Counted from the first letter of the stretch, positions 15,162 through 24,338 are shown. The stretch: DNA of 64,000 nucleotides from Falsirhodobacter sp. 20TX0035 (GCF_028307215.1 NZ_JAQMHV010000010.1:1-64000), one strand, 5' to 3'. Notes: generated by a model from the sequence alone, not told the origin. A program made the numbers and translations.

Positions 15162-15932
15162 TCAGCGTTCCAGCGCAATCCAAACCGACGCGTGATCGGA
15201 CGGCTTGTCCCACCCCCGCACATGCGCGTCGACCCCGGCCGCCCGCAAGGTGGGGGCCAGTGCGGGTGACAGAAGAAGGTGGTCGATCCGCAGCCCCGCG
15301 TTCCGGTCGTAGGCGTGCCGCTTGTAGTCCCAGAAGGTGAAGACCTGTTCACCGGGATGCCGGGACCGCAGCGCATCGACCCACCCCGCCGCCCCAAGCC
15401 GCTTGAACGCCTGCCGCACCCCTGGATGAAACAGCGCGTCCTCGGCCCACCGCTCCGGTTTGTGGACGTCAAGGTCGGTCGGGATGATGTTGAAGTCCCC
15501 GGCCAGCACGACCGGGATCCCGGCCTTCAGCAGACCGGCCGCATGATCCTCGAACCGTTGAAGCCAGCGCAGCTTGTCATCGAACTTCGGACCGGGGCGC
15601 GGATTGCCGTTCGGGACATAAACGCAGCCGATCAGGACGCCGCCCACCGCCGCCTCGATGTAGCGGGCGGGTCCATCCTCTTCCCCCGGCAGATGGTCGC
15701 GCGTCAGGACGGGCTCCGCGTCCCGCGCCAGGATCGCGACGCCGTTCCAGGCGCGCTGCCCCTTCCAGACGGCGCGATAGCCCGCCTCACGAAGCTCCTC
15801 CTCCGGAAAGGCGGTGCCGGGGCATTTCAACTCCTGCAGGCACAGAACGTCGGGTGCCGCCTCGGCGAGCCATTGCCTCAGCAGGGGAAGCCGGCCGCGC
15901 ACGCCGTTGATGTTGAAGGTCGCGATCTTCAT
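15162..15932 (-). CDS. xth: Exodeoxyribonuclease III (AP endonuclease)
   Basis: 256-residue Mg-dependent AP endonuclease and 3'-5' exonuclease of base-excision repair. Endonuclease/exonuclease/phosphatase motifs are present in order: ATFNINGVRGR, LQELKCP with the metal-binding Glu, YVPNGNPRPG, VLAGDFNIIPTDLDVH, FTFWDYK, RIDHLLLS and SDHASVW with the catalytic His. Full length. The upstream gap to the next minus-strand gene is 39 bp. Confidence 0.93.
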   Translation of the reverse strand: MKIATFNINGVRGRLPLLRQWLAEAAPDVLCLQELKCPGTAFPEEELREAGYRAVWKGQRAWNGVAILARDAEPVLTRDHLPGEEDGPARYIEAAVGGVLIGCVYVPNGNPRPGPKFDDKLRWLQRFEDHAAGLLKAGIPVVLAGDFNIIPTDLDVHKPERWAEDALFHPGVRQAFKRLGAAGWVDALRSRHPGEQVFTFWDYKRHAYDRNAGLRIDHLLLSPALAPTLRAAGVDAHVRGWDKPSDHASVWIALER

Positions 15933-15971
15933 CCGGGCGAACGATGCGTCAGCCCGCCCGGTTCCGACCCC

Positions 15972-16457
15972 TCAGGAACACTGGGTCAAGTAGCTTTGCT
16001 GCGCGGTGTTCATCAGCCCGTCCAGCAATGCCAGACCCAATGGGTTGCTCGACACGTCGGGCACCTGCCCCAGCGGCCCGCGTTCGCGCAGCACCTTCAT
16101 CAGCAGGTCGGGATGGAACTGCCGCAGCATGGAGCCGAACACCAGCGAAAAGGCCATCCCCTGCTGCTGGTCCAGCGCCCCCATCGTGGTGACCGTTGGG
16201 ACCGAAAGGCCGGAGATGCGCGCCACCTCGGCCGGGCTGGCGTTGCGGTTGGCGTCCATCGCGGCTCCGATGCGCTCGATGTCGTCGGCCGAACGGGTGG
16301 CCACGGCGTCCTCCACCTCCCTCAGGGCGTTGCATTGCGGGGGCGAGAAGACCATCGGCGTGCCGGCCGAGGGCAGCGTGGCAAATTGCGCGCCCGACGG
16401 CTGGGCGGCCAGCGCGAGCGTGCCGAGCAGAACGAGAGAAAGAAGATGTTGGCGCAT
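15972..16457 (-). CDS. Secreted hypothetical protein
   Basis: 161 residues starting MRQHLLSLVLLGTLALAAQP, a clear Sec signal peptide ending near AAQPSGAQ. ATG 16469, four codons upstream, is an alternative start. The mature protein has two cysteines (PPQCNAL and the C-terminal TQCS), probably disulfide-bonded, and is mostly helical. No family recognised. It may be co-transcribed with exonuclease III, but no functional link is evident. Confidence 0.7.
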   Translation of the reverse strand: MRQHLLSLVLLGTLALAAQPSGAQFATLPSAGTPMVFSPPQCNALREVEDAVATRSADDIERIGAAMDANRNASPAEVARISGLSVPTVTTMGALDQQQGMAFSLVFGSMLRQFHPDLLMKVLRERGPLGQVPDVSSNPLGLALLDGLMNTAQQSYLTQCS

Positions 16458-16567
16458 GAAGGTTCCCATCGGGTTCGGCCGCAATGCATCCACATTGGGA
16501 CGATCCGCAGGACGCGCGCAAGGCCACGCGCGCGCCGCCGGCCGGATGCGGCCGACGGCGGGAAGGA

Positions 16568-16948
16568 TCAGCCCTGACGGCTCTTGCGGTTGGCATAGCG
16601 CTGGTCGCGCCTGGCCTTGTGCGCCGCGTCATCCGCAAGAAGGCGCGCGATGCGGTCCTTTTCGGCGGCTTCGCGGGCATCGGCATCGGCCGTTTCGGCG
16701 GCAGCGCTTGCGGCGGCCTTGGCGTCGGCCTCTTCCTTCGCCCTCTGCTGCGCGTCCCGCTTTTCCTGATCGCGGGCGGCCCGGCGCGCCTCCCGCGCCT
16801 CGGCCACGGCGGCGCGCTCCGCCTCGCGCGCGGTGCGGGTCGGTTCGGCGGCGGTTTTCGCGGCCTTGAACGCCTCCAGAAGGGACGCCTTTGCCCGTGC
16901 GGCAGAGGATTGGCGGTCGGACAGGCCGGCGGTGTCTTGGTTTTTCAA
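16568..16948 (-). CDS. DUF6481 family coiled-coil protein
   Basis: 126 residues from a TTG start at 16948, chosen because AGGA lies 7 nt upstream and the family begins with the GLSDRQSSAARAKASLLEAF motif. The upstream continuation of the frame is unlike the family. The body is a long Ala/Arg/Glu helix and the end, KARRDQRYANRKSRQ, is conserved. The role is unknown. It is divergent from the arsR gene. Confidence 0.7.
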   Translation of the reverse strand: MKNQDTAGLSDRQSSAARAKASLLEAFKAAKTAAEPTRTAREAERAAVAEAREARRAARDQEKRDAQQRAKEEADAKAAASAAAETADADAREAAEKDRIARLLADDAAHKARRDQRYANRKSRQG

Positions 16949-17069
16949 ATTCTGTTCCTGTGGGTGGACCCGGCGCAACAGGCCCCGGATCTCGGCGGCA
17001 CGGCGTGCCGGAAGGGGCGAGCTTATCAGCAAACGGGCGCCTTTGACATCCGCCATGTCCACCACCTGC

Positions 17070-17113
17070 TTGCCGCAAGCCAATCTCCATGCTATTGTTT
17101 CAATATTACTTGA
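17070..17113 (+). promoter_or_regulatory. arsR promoter and ArsR operator
   Basis: -35 TTGCCG (17070-17075), 17-bp spacer, -10 TATTGT (17093-17098). Directly downstream is the inverted repeat TCAA-N6-TTGA (17100-17113), matching ArsR-family boxes, 12 bp before the arsR start. Binding there would block transcription initiation. Confidence 0.55.
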
Positions 17114-17125
17114 GAGGTTGAGTCG

Positions 17126-17476
17126 ATGGAAGAGGAACGCGCGCTGGCCGCCTTTGCGGCGCTGTCCCAGGAAACGCGGCTGCGCATCGTGCGGCGGCTG
17201 ATCCAGGCCGGGCCGGACGGTTTGGCGGCGGGTGCGTTGGGAGAGGCCGTGGGAGCCGCCACCTCGCGCCTGTCGTTTCACCTGACGCATCTGGAACATG
17301 CGGGCCTGATCCGCTCGCGCCGTGACGGGCGGTTCATCATCTACACCGTGCTGTATCCCGCCTTCACCGACCTCATCGGCTTTCTGCTGCGCGACTGCTG
17401 CCAAGGCCACCCCGAAATCTGCGCGCCCGCCCTGAAGATGCTGGCCTGCGAACCCACCGCCACGGAGACGGCTTGA
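17126..17476 (+). CDS. arsR: ArsR-family arsenic-responsive repressor
   Basis: 116-residue winged-helix repressor. The DNA-binding part (LSQETRLRIVRRLIQAGPDG, then TSRLSFHLTHLEHAGLIRSR) is followed by the C-terminal cluster DCC-QGHPEI-C at 91, 92 and 99. This is close to the As(III)-binding triad of Acidithiobacillus-type ArsR. Repression would be relieved by arsenite or antimonite. Its stop is next to arsC, with which it is co-transcribed. Confidence 0.9.
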   Translation: MEEERALAAFAALSQETRLRIVRRLIQAGPDGLAAGALGEAVGAATSRLSFHLTHLEHAGLIRSRRDGRFIIYTVLYPAFTDLIGFLLRDCCQGHPEICAPALKMLACEPTATETA

Positions 17477-17478
17477 CC

Positions 17479-17898
17479 ATGGACATCGTGATCTATCACA
17501 ACCCCGCCTGCGGCACGTCCCGCAACACGCTGGCGATGATCCGCAATGCGGGGGTCGAGCCGCATGTGGTCGAATATCTGAAGACCCCGCCGGCGCGGGC
17601 GCTGCTGGTGCAGTTGATCGCCCGCATGGGGATCACGCCCCGCGATCTGGTGCGGCAGAAGGGCACCCCTTATGCCGAGCTTGGGCTGGACGAGGCCACC
17701 GACGACGCCCTGATCGACGCGATGATGGCCCATCCGATCCTCATCAACCGGCCCATGGTCGTCAGCCCTCAGGGTGTCCGCCTTTGCCGCCCGTCCGAGG
17801 CGGTGCTGGACCTTCTGCCGCCGCAGCCGACCGCGTTCACCAAGGAGGATGGCGAGCGGGTCGTGGACGAACATGGTCAACGCATGCGAAGCGTCTGA
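17479..17898 (+). CDS. arsC: Arsenate reductase (glutaredoxin-dependent ArsC)
   Basis: 139-residue cytoplasmic enzyme reducing arsenate to arsenite with glutathione/glutaredoxin. The active-site Cys is in HNPACGTSRN, and the anion-site Args are in RPMVVSPQGVRLCRP. ATG 17479 is preferred; a TTG at 17473 overlapping the arsR stop is closer to GGAG and cannot be excluded. The normal partner, an arsenite efflux permease (ArsB or Acr3), is missing downstream. Confidence 0.92.
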   Translation: MDIVIYHNPACGTSRNTLAMIRNAGVEPHVVEYLKTPPARALLVQLIARMGITPRDLVRQKGTPYAELGLDEATDDALIDAMMAHPILINRPMVVSPQGVRLCRPSEAVLDLLPPQPTAFTKEDGERVVDEHGQRMRSV

Positions 17899-18283
17899 TG
17901 CGGCGCCTGTGCGTCCTCATCGGCTCTCCGGGGCGCTGCGTCCGGATCGCTCGTGAAGAGACGTGTTCCTGCCGAAGATCCTGCCGCGATGGTCAGCCTG
18001 AGGGGCGGCATCCTACGGTCGCGCTGCGCATCGCCGTGCCGCTGGCAAACTCTCCTGCCGTGCGGCTCATTGTCCGTTCAACGATGGAACTGTGGATCAC
18101 GAAGGATCATCCGCGCCTCACGGCCACCGCCCCTTCCCACGCCGGCAATACTTTCAAGCCGGCCCTCGCAGCTTTCCACCCAGCCCGCCCCGTCGCGATC
18201 CGCCCGGTGGTAAAGGTTCTGATTTTTCCTCTCAGCGTCACGCAGCGGCTAGGCCGACGCTGGTTCCCTAACGGAGTTTCCGC
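17899..18283 (+). other. Gene-free gap between arsC and arsH
   Basis: 385 bp in which I find no supported gene. Open frames cross it, but their translations are unlike any family and lack ribosome sites. This is where an arsenite permease usually sits in arsR-arsC-acr3-arsH operons, and no recognisable Acr3 or ArsB remnant was seen. Only the CGGAG ribosome site of arsH at the right edge is clear. Confidence 0.5.
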
Positions 18284-18973
18284 ATGATCCCCGACCTGCC
18301 CAACCTGTCACCGGATGCCCTGCGCCTGCCGCAGATCGATGGCCCGCCGCCGCGCATCCTGCTGCTTTATGGGTCACTGCGCGAACGGTCCTACAGCCGC
18401 TTCGCCACGCTGGAGGCCGAACGCCTGCTGCGCCATTTCGGCTGCGAAACGCGCATCTTTCACGCAGACGGCCTGCCGCTGCCAGACGATGCCGAGGCGG
18501 ATCACCCCAAGGTGCAGGAGTTGCGGGACCTCTGCCTCTGGTCCGAGGGGCAGGTCTGGACCAGCCCCGAGCGCCATGGCGCGATGACCGGCGTGATGAA
18601 GGCGCAGATCGACTGGATCCCCCTGTCGATGGGCGCGATCCGCCCCACGCAGGGGCGGACGCTGGCGCTGATGCAGGTTTCGGGCGGGTCGCAAAGCTTC
18701 AACGCCCTGAACCAGATGCGCATCCTTGGGCGCTGGATGCGGATGGTGACGATCCCCAACCAGTCCTCGGTCGCGAAAGCTTATGAGGAGTTCGACGAGG
18801 ATGGTCGCATGAGACCCTCCCCCTATTACGACCGGATCGTGGACGTGATGGAGGAGCTGGTGAAGTTCACCCTCCTGACCCGGGATCGGCCAGACCTGAC
18901 CAACCGCTACAGCGAGCGGAAGGAGGCGGCGGAAAAGGTGCAGGAACGTCTGAACCTGACGGCCGCGACGTGA
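18284..18973 (+). CDS. arsH: Arsenical resistance protein ArsH, NADPH-dependent FMN reductase
   Basis: 229-residue flavoprotein that oxidises trivalent organoarsenicals and reduces quinones. The FMN-binding P-loop is [15 protein letters not shown], followed by the ArsH-specific [38 protein letters not shown] and [19 protein letters not shown]. Length is normal. The start is preceded by CGGAG 7 nt upstream. It is in the same direction as arsR-arsC but separated by 385 bp. Confidence 0.93.
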   Translation: MIPDLPNLSPDALRLPQIDGPPPRILLLYGSLRERSYSRFATLEAERLLRHFGCETRIFHADGLPLPDDAEADHPKVQELRDLCLWSEGQVWTSPERHGAMTGVMKAQIDWIPLSMGAIRPTQGRTLALMQVSGGSQSFNALNQMRILGRWMRMVTIPNQSSVAKAYEEFDEDGRMRPSPYYDRIVDVMEELVKFTLLTRDRPDLTNRYSERKEAAEKVQERLNLTAAT

Positions 18974-19045
18974 AGCGGCGGGCGGGATGTCCCCGCCCTT
19001 GCCATGCCATCACCCCGCGCCCAAGTTGATCCTAAGGGTGACAGG

Positions 19046-19852
19046 ATGAGGGGGCAGATGCAGACCGCACAGGATCGGGCCGCCGCGGTGGAGGCGTTCA
19101 CGCAGCGGAACTTCAGCCTTTGGGGCAGCATGAAGCTTCACCGGCACGCCATCGGCTGGGACCTGCTGCGCGCGCCGGCCAATGTGGCGCTGGCCCCGCT
19201 GTTCCTGCTGCAAAAGCTGGCGGGCGTGATCCTGGGCGGGCTGCGCCTGACCCGCGCCGCGCGCTGGATCACCGCCCGCCCCCTGATGTTCCGCACCGCC
19301 CTTGCGGCCGAACTGGACCGCCGGCTGTACCGCGACCTGCTGGAGCCCTTGGGCCTGATCCCGCAAGGCGCGATCGACGACTACCTTGCCACCCGCAACG
19401 CCACGAACGAGATTGCGACCACCGTCGGCACCCTCGGCTTCGGCGCGGTCACCTTCAAGTCGCTGACGCCGGGGGTGCTGTCGCTGGCGCCTGCACTGGC
19501 TGCCGTCATGGCGCAAGGAGCGGCGGTGGCGTCGTTTCCGCTGGGGGGCGCGCTGGGGGCGGTGTGGTATTCGGCGTTTCCGTCGAAGGTGCCGATGTCG
19601 ACCGTGGTCCTGACCGGGGCCGCGCTGGTGCTGGTGCTGGCGCTCATGGCCACCTTCGCGGGCATCCTCACCGATCCGGTCCAGCGGCGGCTGGGCCTGC
19701 ACCAGAACCGTCTGCGCCGGCTGGTGGAGGCTCTTGCAGCCGAGCGTGAGGCCCCCGGCACCGGCCGCTTCACCGCCCCGGAACATTACGTCGCCCGCAG
19801 CGGAGATCTGGCGGACGCGGCGGTGAATGCGTTGCGGTGGTTCAGGGGATAG
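19046..19852 (+). CDS. DUF6635 family membrane protein
   Basis: 268 residues. Signature segments are FSLWGSMKLHRHAIGWDLLRAPANVALAP in two pieces, plus a central pair of hydrophobic helices (PGVLSLAPALAAVMAQGAAV and STVVLTGAALVLVLALMATF). Function is unknown. The start could also be ATG 19058, which has AGGGGG upstream. The 3' end of this gene reappears twice downstream in decayed form (see the repeat at 19781-20106). Confidence 0.72.
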   Translation: MRGQMQTAQDRAAAVEAFTQRNFSLWGSMKLHRHAIGWDLLRAPANVALAPLFLLQKLAGVILGGLRLTRAARWITARPLMFRTALAAELDRRLYRDLLEPLGLIPQGAIDDYLATRNATNEIATTVGTLGFGAVTFKSLTPGVLSLAPALAAVMAQGAAVASFPLGGALGAVWYSAFPSKVPMSTVVLTGAALVLVLALMATFAGILTDPVQRRLGLHQNRLRRLVEALAAEREAPGTGRFTAPEHYVARSGDLADAAVNALRWFRG

Positions 19853-20106
19853 CGGCGCCCATCCCCGCCCAACCCGAACCTTGCGCCTTACGTGGCGGAC
19901 ATAGCGGACGCGGCAGCGCGCGTTGTGGTAGTATAGAGCGCCTAGCCTCCGCCCTGAAATCACGTCACGCGCAGCCGGGATCTAAGCCACGGTGAATGCG
20001 CTGCGATGGTTCAGGAGGAGAAGACGCCAACCCCCTGCACTGAAATCACGCCACCTGCCGCCAAGACATGGCCAATACGGCGGTGAACGCGCTGCGGTTC
20101 AGGAGA
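19781..20106 (+). repeat. Degenerate triplication of the DUF6635 gene 3' end
   Basis: Three related about 65-bp blocks at 19781-19849 (the real gene end), 19956-20020 and 20041-20106. Each runs from an ATTACGTCGCCCGCAG-like start to GCGGTGAATGCGYTGCG and a TTCAGG end. Copies 2 and 3 have lost the frame by small indels. The end of copy 3 (TTCAGGAGATGG) supplies the stop and last codons of the minus-strand SRAP gene. Confidence 0.7.
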
Positions 20107-20785
20107 TGGAGGCACCCATCCAAGCCCGGGCATCCTCGCGCACGCCTTCGGCCACGATGTGCAGGCGGCCGTCGGGCAACGGGCGCTGAAGGCAGAGGGC
20201 CTCGAGCACCGGGGCCGTCATCCAGATCTTCCACTCCTCCGGCTCCGTCAGGATGACGGGCATCGCTTTGGGGTGCACCTCCCCCACCTCCCGGTTCGGG
20301 TCGGAGGTCAGGAAGGCGAAAAGCTCGTCCGTCGTTTCCCCCTCCTTCAGCTTGCGGACCGAGGTCCAGTGCGTCCGGATGCCAGCGAAGAAAGCCAGCG
20401 GCCGCCTTTCGTCCAGTGCGAACCAGACCGGATGGTTGCGCGGCGCGCCGGGGCGGCTGTCCATTTCGGAAAAGCTGGTGAAGGGCACGAGGCAGCGATG
20501 CTCCACCCCCAGCCAACGCCGCCAATGGGGCGAATCCACCCGTCGCACATTGGTCACGCCGGGATCCGTGCGCTTGCCGGTCAGATAGCGCGGTGGCGTC
20601 GGCATCCCCCACCGCGCCATGGACAACTCCATCCCACCCTCCCCGTGGCGCAGCACGGGCGCCGCATAGTCGGGATAGATCCCGCGCTGCGGGGCAAGGT
20701 TGCCCGTCCGCTCGATCACGTCGACATCCTCGACGGCCTGTCGGATTTCGTCCGGGCCGGCGATCTGGGAATACAGGTTGCACAT
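20099..20785 (-). CDS. SOS response-associated peptidase (YedK/HMCES-type abasic-site protein)
   Basis: 228-residue SRAP protein that crosslinks to abasic sites in single-stranded DNA through Cys2. ATG 20785 is fixed by the required Met-Cys-Asn start (MCNLYSQ). Other family motifs are the NxxP-like NLAPQRGIYP, ARWGMPTPP, TNVRRVDSPHWRRWL, RCLVPFTSFSEMD with the catalytic Glu, and HPKAMPVIL. Full length. The C-terminus lies in the decayed repeat from the neighbouring DUF6635 gene. Confidence 0.92.
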   Translation of the reverse strand: MCNLYSQIAGPDEIRQAVEDVDVIERTGNLAPQRGIYPDYAAPVLRHGEGGMELSMARWGMPTPPRYLTGKRTDPGVTNVRRVDSPHWRRWLGVEHRCLVPFTSFSEMDSRPGAPRNHPVWFALDERRPLAFFAGIRTHWTSVRKLKEGETTDELFAFLTSDPNREVGEVHPKAMPVILTEPEEWKIWMTAPVLEALCLQRPLPDGRLHIVAEGVREDARAWMGASIS

Positions 20786-20978
20786 GGTCGTCTCCTTCGC
20801 GCACCAGGGAACGTGCCGGCGGCGCGAAAGGTCCGCCTCCACCACGCGGCCCTTCGAACATCAACTACAGGTTGCAAGAACGGCGTAGGGGCCCGCACGG
20901 GAACGTGCCAACATCGTCCTGTCCGAATCGTCGCGCCGCGACATCGGCGCCCCGTCCTATGTGCAAGAGTGTGATGTC

Positions 20979-22436
20979 ATGAGCGGTTTCAAATCGGCGA
21001 CCATCCGTGGGGCGTGGTGGATCAGCGGGATGCGCGTCTTCCGCATCCTTGTCAGCCTTGTCACCCTGTCGATCCTGTCCCGCTTCCTGTCGGCCGAGGA
21101 GTTCGGGATCGCCGGGCTGATCATCGTCGTCACCGGGCTGGCGCAGGTGATCGGCGATGTCGGCACCCGGCTTGCCCTTGTCCAGAAGGCCGAGATCACG
21201 CCGCTGGAGATCGACAGCGTGTTCTGGATGAACCTGACAATCGGCCTTGCCCTGACGGGACTGACCATCGCCTTCGCCGCACCGATCGCCGGCCTGTTCG
21301 ACACCCCGGCCATGGCGGAGCCGTTGCGCTGGGCGTCCTCGGTGTTCCTGATCACGGCGATCCAGGGGGTGCCGAATTCCCTTCTGGAACGCGGGATGCG
21401 CTTTCGCGAACTTGCGCTGGGCGAGGCGGCGGGTACGGCGGCGGGCGCGATCACCGCAATCATCCTTGTTCTTCTGGGCTTCCAGCTGGGCGCGCTGATC
21501 GCGCAGCTGATCATGTTCTCTCTGTTTGCCTGCCTGATGGTGAACCTTCAGGCCCGCTGGCGGCCGCGCTTGCGGTTCAGCTTCGGCGCGCTGACGCCGA
21601 TGCTCGGCTTTGGGGCGTGGGCGTCCTTTGCCAGCCTGATCACCTTTATCGGCGCGAACGCGGAACGGCCGATCCTCGCGGCCGCGCTGTCGACGGCGGC
21701 ACTGGGGTATTTCACGCTGGCCGCCCAGATCGTGCAGACGCCTCTGCGCACGATCGTGCAGGTGGTGCGGACGCTGACGCTGCCCGTCTTTGCCCGGATG
21801 CAGGACGATCCCGAACGCGCCCGCCGCGCCTATCTGAACGTGTGCCACGCGCTGATGGTCGTGATGTCCCCCATCTGCTTTGGCCTGATTGCCGTGGCCG
21901 GCGACGCGACCACCCTATTCCTGGGGCAGGACAAGGGGGCCGTGGTGCCGCTGGTCATGATCCTGTCGCTGCGCGCCCTGATCGGCACGCTGACCGACAT
22001 TCATGGGTCGATCCTGACCGCCTGGGGCCGGATGCGGTTCCAGTTCGGCTGGGCCCTCGCCTCCACCGTCGTGACGATCGGAGTGCTGTGGGGGGTGGCG
22101 CCACGGGGGCTGGAGGCGGCGGTGCTGGCCCTGCTGGTCCTGACAGCGCTGATGGTGCCCGTCTTCGCCTTTCCGGTGCTGCGGCGGCTGGACCTTCTGA
22201 ACAGCCGCCTGCCCCGGACCATCGCGCCGCCCCTGATCTCCGGCGCGATCATGTGCCTTGCGGTGCGGGAGGCGGCGGTGCGGGTGCCCATGTCCCCCGC
22301 CCCCGGCCTGCTGACAGGCGTGATTTTGGGGGGCACGGTCTACGTCCTGTGCCAACTGCTGCTGGACCGGTCGCGCTGCATGGAACTGTTCCGCGCGGTG
22401 GCCCGCCGACGGTCGAAGGTGGCCGTGCCCGCCTGA
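20979..22436 (+). CDS. Lipopolysaccharide/polysaccharide flippase (MOP superfamily, Wzx-like)
   Basis: 485-residue inner-membrane protein with about 12-14 hydrophobic helices and the polysaccharide-transport entry motif GFKSATIRGAWWISGMRVFR, then SILSRFLSAEEFGIAGL. It would translocate lipid-linked oligosaccharide to the periplasm. There is no glycan gene cluster beside it. ATG 20979 is chosen by homology at MSGFKS; the ribosome site is weak. The gene ends just before the GntR-regulated promoter. Confidence 0.88.
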   Translation: MSGFKSATIRGAWWISGMRVFRILVSLVTLSILSRFLSAEEFGIAGLIIVVTGLAQVIGDVGTRLALVQKAEITPLEIDSVFWMNLTIGLALTGLTIAFAAPIAGLFDTPAMAEPLRWASSVFLITAIQGVPNSLLERGMRFRELALGEAAGTAAGAITAIILVLLGFQLGALIAQLIMFSLFACLMVNLQARWRPRLRFSFGALTPMLGFGAWASFASLITFIGANAERPILAAALSTAALGYFTLAAQIVQTPLRTIVQVVRTLTLPVFARMQDDPERARRAYLNVCHALMVVMSPICFGLIAVAGDATTLFLGQDKGAVVPLVMILSLRALIGTLTDIHGSILTAWGRMRFQFGWALASTVVTIGVLWGVAPRGLEAAVLALLVLTALMVPVFAFPVLRRLDLLNSRLPRTIAPPLISGAIMCLAVREAAVRVPMSPAPGLLTGVILGGTVYVLCQLLLDRSRCMELFRAVARRRSKVAVPA

Positions 22437-22457
22437 TCCGGCGCTGCAAACAGCCGA

Positions 22458-22485
22458 TTGACACCCTCGTCTTATATATTAGTAT
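22458..22485 (+). promoter_or_regulatory. Promoter and GntR operator site 1 (dehydratase operon)
   Basis: -35 TTGACA (22458-22463), 16-bp spacer, -10 TAGTAT (22480-22485). The near-palindrome CTTATATATTAG (22471-22482) covers the spacer and the -10, so a bound repressor would occlude polymerase. The same 12-mer recurs at 28832 and 34074. Confidence 0.65.
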
Positions 22486-22592
22486 CCTTTTACATCGGAC
22501 TTTGGGAGGAGGTCCGACTCGCGGGAACCCCGTTGCGCGCGCGCATCGACCGGCCCGTCGTCATGTTCCTCCGGACGAGACAGGACACGACC

Positions 22593-24326
22593 ATGACCCG
22601 CAAAACCCCCGCCGATCTGCGCTCGGCCCGCTGGTTCGCCCCCGACGATCTGCGCAGCTTCGGGCACCGCTCGCGGCTGATGCAGCTTGGCTATTCCGAG
22701 GAGGATTTCCGCGACAAGCCGATCATCGGCATCCTCAACACCTGGTCCGAGCTGAACTCCTGCCATGCCCACTTCAAGGAACGGGCGCAGGATGTGAAGC
22801 GGGGCGTGTTGCAGGCGGGCGGCTTCCCGGTCGAGCTGCCCTCGCTGTCGGTCGATGAAAGCTTCACCAAGCCGACCTCCATGCTGTATCGCAACATGCT
22901 GGCGATGGAGGCCGAGGAGATGATCCGGTCCCACCCGCTGGACGGCGTGGTGCTGATGGGCGGCTGCGACAAGACCACGCCGGGCCTTGTCATGGGCGCG
23001 ATCAGCGCGGGCGTGCCGATGATCTACCTGCCCGCGGGCCCGATGCTGCGCGGCAACTATGCGGGCCGCATCCTCGGGTCCGGGTCGGACGCTTGGAAAT
23101 ATTGGGATGAACGCCGCGCGGGCAACATCAGCGACGCCGAATGGGTGGGCGTGCAGGGCGGCATCGCCCGCTCGGCGGGCACCTGCATGACAATGGGCAC
23201 CGCGTCCACCATGACGGCGATCACGGACGCGATGGGGCTGACGCTGCCCGGCGCGTCGTCGATCCCCGCCGTGGACGCCAACCACCAGCGCATGGGCGCC
23301 GATTGCGGCCGCCGCATCGTCAACATGGTGTGGGAGGATCTGACCCCCGACAAGATCATCACGGCCGCGGCCTGCCGGAACGCGGCCATCGTGGCCATGG
23401 CCACGGGCTGTTCCACCAACGCCGTGGTCCACCTGATCGCCATGGCGCGCCGCGCGGGCGTGGACCTGACGCTGGACGATCTGGACGAATTGGGCCGCAA
23501 CACGCCGCTGATCGCCAACGTCCGTCCGTCGGGCAAGGACTACCTGATGGAGGACTTCTTCTACGCGGGCGGGCTGCGCGCGCTGATGAAGCAGATCGAG
23601 GATCGTCTCGACGGCTCCGTCATGACCGTGACCGGCAAGACGCTGGCCGAGAACCTTGAAGGTGCGGTCGTCTACAACGACGACGTGATCCGCCCGCTGT
23701 CGAACCCGGTTTATGCCGAAGGCTCGCTGGCCGTGCTGCGCGGCAACCTGTGCCCTGCCGGGGCGATCATCAAGCCCGCCGCCTGCGATCCGAAATACCA
23801 CGTCCATCAGGGCCCGGCGCTGGTCTTCGACAGCTACCCCGAGATGAAGAAGGCCATCGACGACGAGAACCTGGAGGTAACGCCGGATCACGTTCTGGTC
23901 CTGCGCAACGCCGGTCCGCAGGGCGGTCCGGGCTTCCCCGAATGGGGCATGCTGCCGATCCCGAAGGCGCTGATCAAGCAGGGCCACCGCGACATGCTGC
24001 GCATTTCCGACGCGCGGATGTCCGGCACGTCCTATGGCGCCTGCATCCTGCACGTGGCCCCCGAAAGCTTCGTCGGCGGCCCGCTCGCGCTGCTGAAGAC
24101 GGGCGACATCGTGCGGATGGACCTGCCGAACCGCACGCTTGACATGCTGGTGGACGAGGCGGAACTGCAACGTCGCCGCGCCGCCTGGGTCGCGCCCGAA
24201 CCGCATTACCAGCGCGGCTGGGGCTGGATGTTCTCGCGCCACGTGACGCAGGCCGACAAGGGCTGCGACTTCGACTTCCTCGAAACCTCGTTCGGCGGCG
24301 CCGTCCGCCAGCCCGACATCTTCTGA
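22593..24326 (+). CDS. IlvD/Edd-family dehydratase (sugar-acid dehydratase, arabonate/xylonate type)
   Basis: 577-residue iron-sulfur dehydratase. Motifs are GILNTWSELNSCHAHF, MGGCDKTTPG with a cluster Cys, GTCMTMGTASTM with another, and SDARMSGTSYGACILH. The extra-long C-terminal part (EPHYQRGWGWMFSRHVTQAD) is typical of the sugar-acid branch rather than branched-chain IlvD. It would convert an aldonic acid to a 2-keto-3-deoxy acid. ATG 22593 has AGGACA upstream; ATG 22563 is possible. First gene of the GntR-controlled plus-strand operon, with rraA-like 12 bp downstream. Confidence 0.9.
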   Translation: MTRKTPADLRSARWFAPDDLRSFGHRSRLMQLGYSEEDFRDKPIIGILNTWSELNSCHAHFKERAQDVKRGVLQAGGFPVELPSLSVDESFTKPTSMLYRNMLAMEAEEMIRSHPLDGVVLMGGCDKTTPGLVMGAISAGVPMIYLPAGPMLRGNYAGRILGSGSDAWKYWDERRAGNISDAEWVGVQGGIARSAGTCMTMGTASTMTAITDAMGLTLPGASSIPAVDANHQRMGADCGRRIVNMVWEDLTPDKIITAAACRNAAIVAMATGCSTNAVVHLIAMARRAGVDLTLDDLDELGRNTPLIANVRPSGKDYLMEDFFYAGGLRALMKQIEDRLDGSVMTVTGKTLAENLEGAVVYNDDVIRPLSNPVYAEGSLAVLRGNLCPAGAIIKPAACDPKYHVHQGPALVFDSYPEMKKAIDDENLEVTPDHVLVLRNAGPQGGPGFPEWGMLPIPKALIKQGHRDMLRISDARMSGTSYGACILHVAPESFVGGPLALLKTGDIVRMDLPNRTLDMLVDEAELQRRRAAWVAPEPHYQRGWGWMFSRHVTQADKGCDFDFLETSFGGAVRQPDIF

Positions 24327-24338
24327 ATGGAGCCGACC

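Noticed and set aside
15162-15472. N-terminal extension of the glycosyltransferase frame up to 15472
   Set aside because: It runs through the DUF3606 and exonuclease III genes and lacks similarity; ATG 14833 starts the conserved GT-B strand.
17784-18287. Plus-strand frame covering the arsC/arsH gap
   Set aside because: Starts inside arsC, has no SD site, and its translation resembles no protein; not an arsenite permease.
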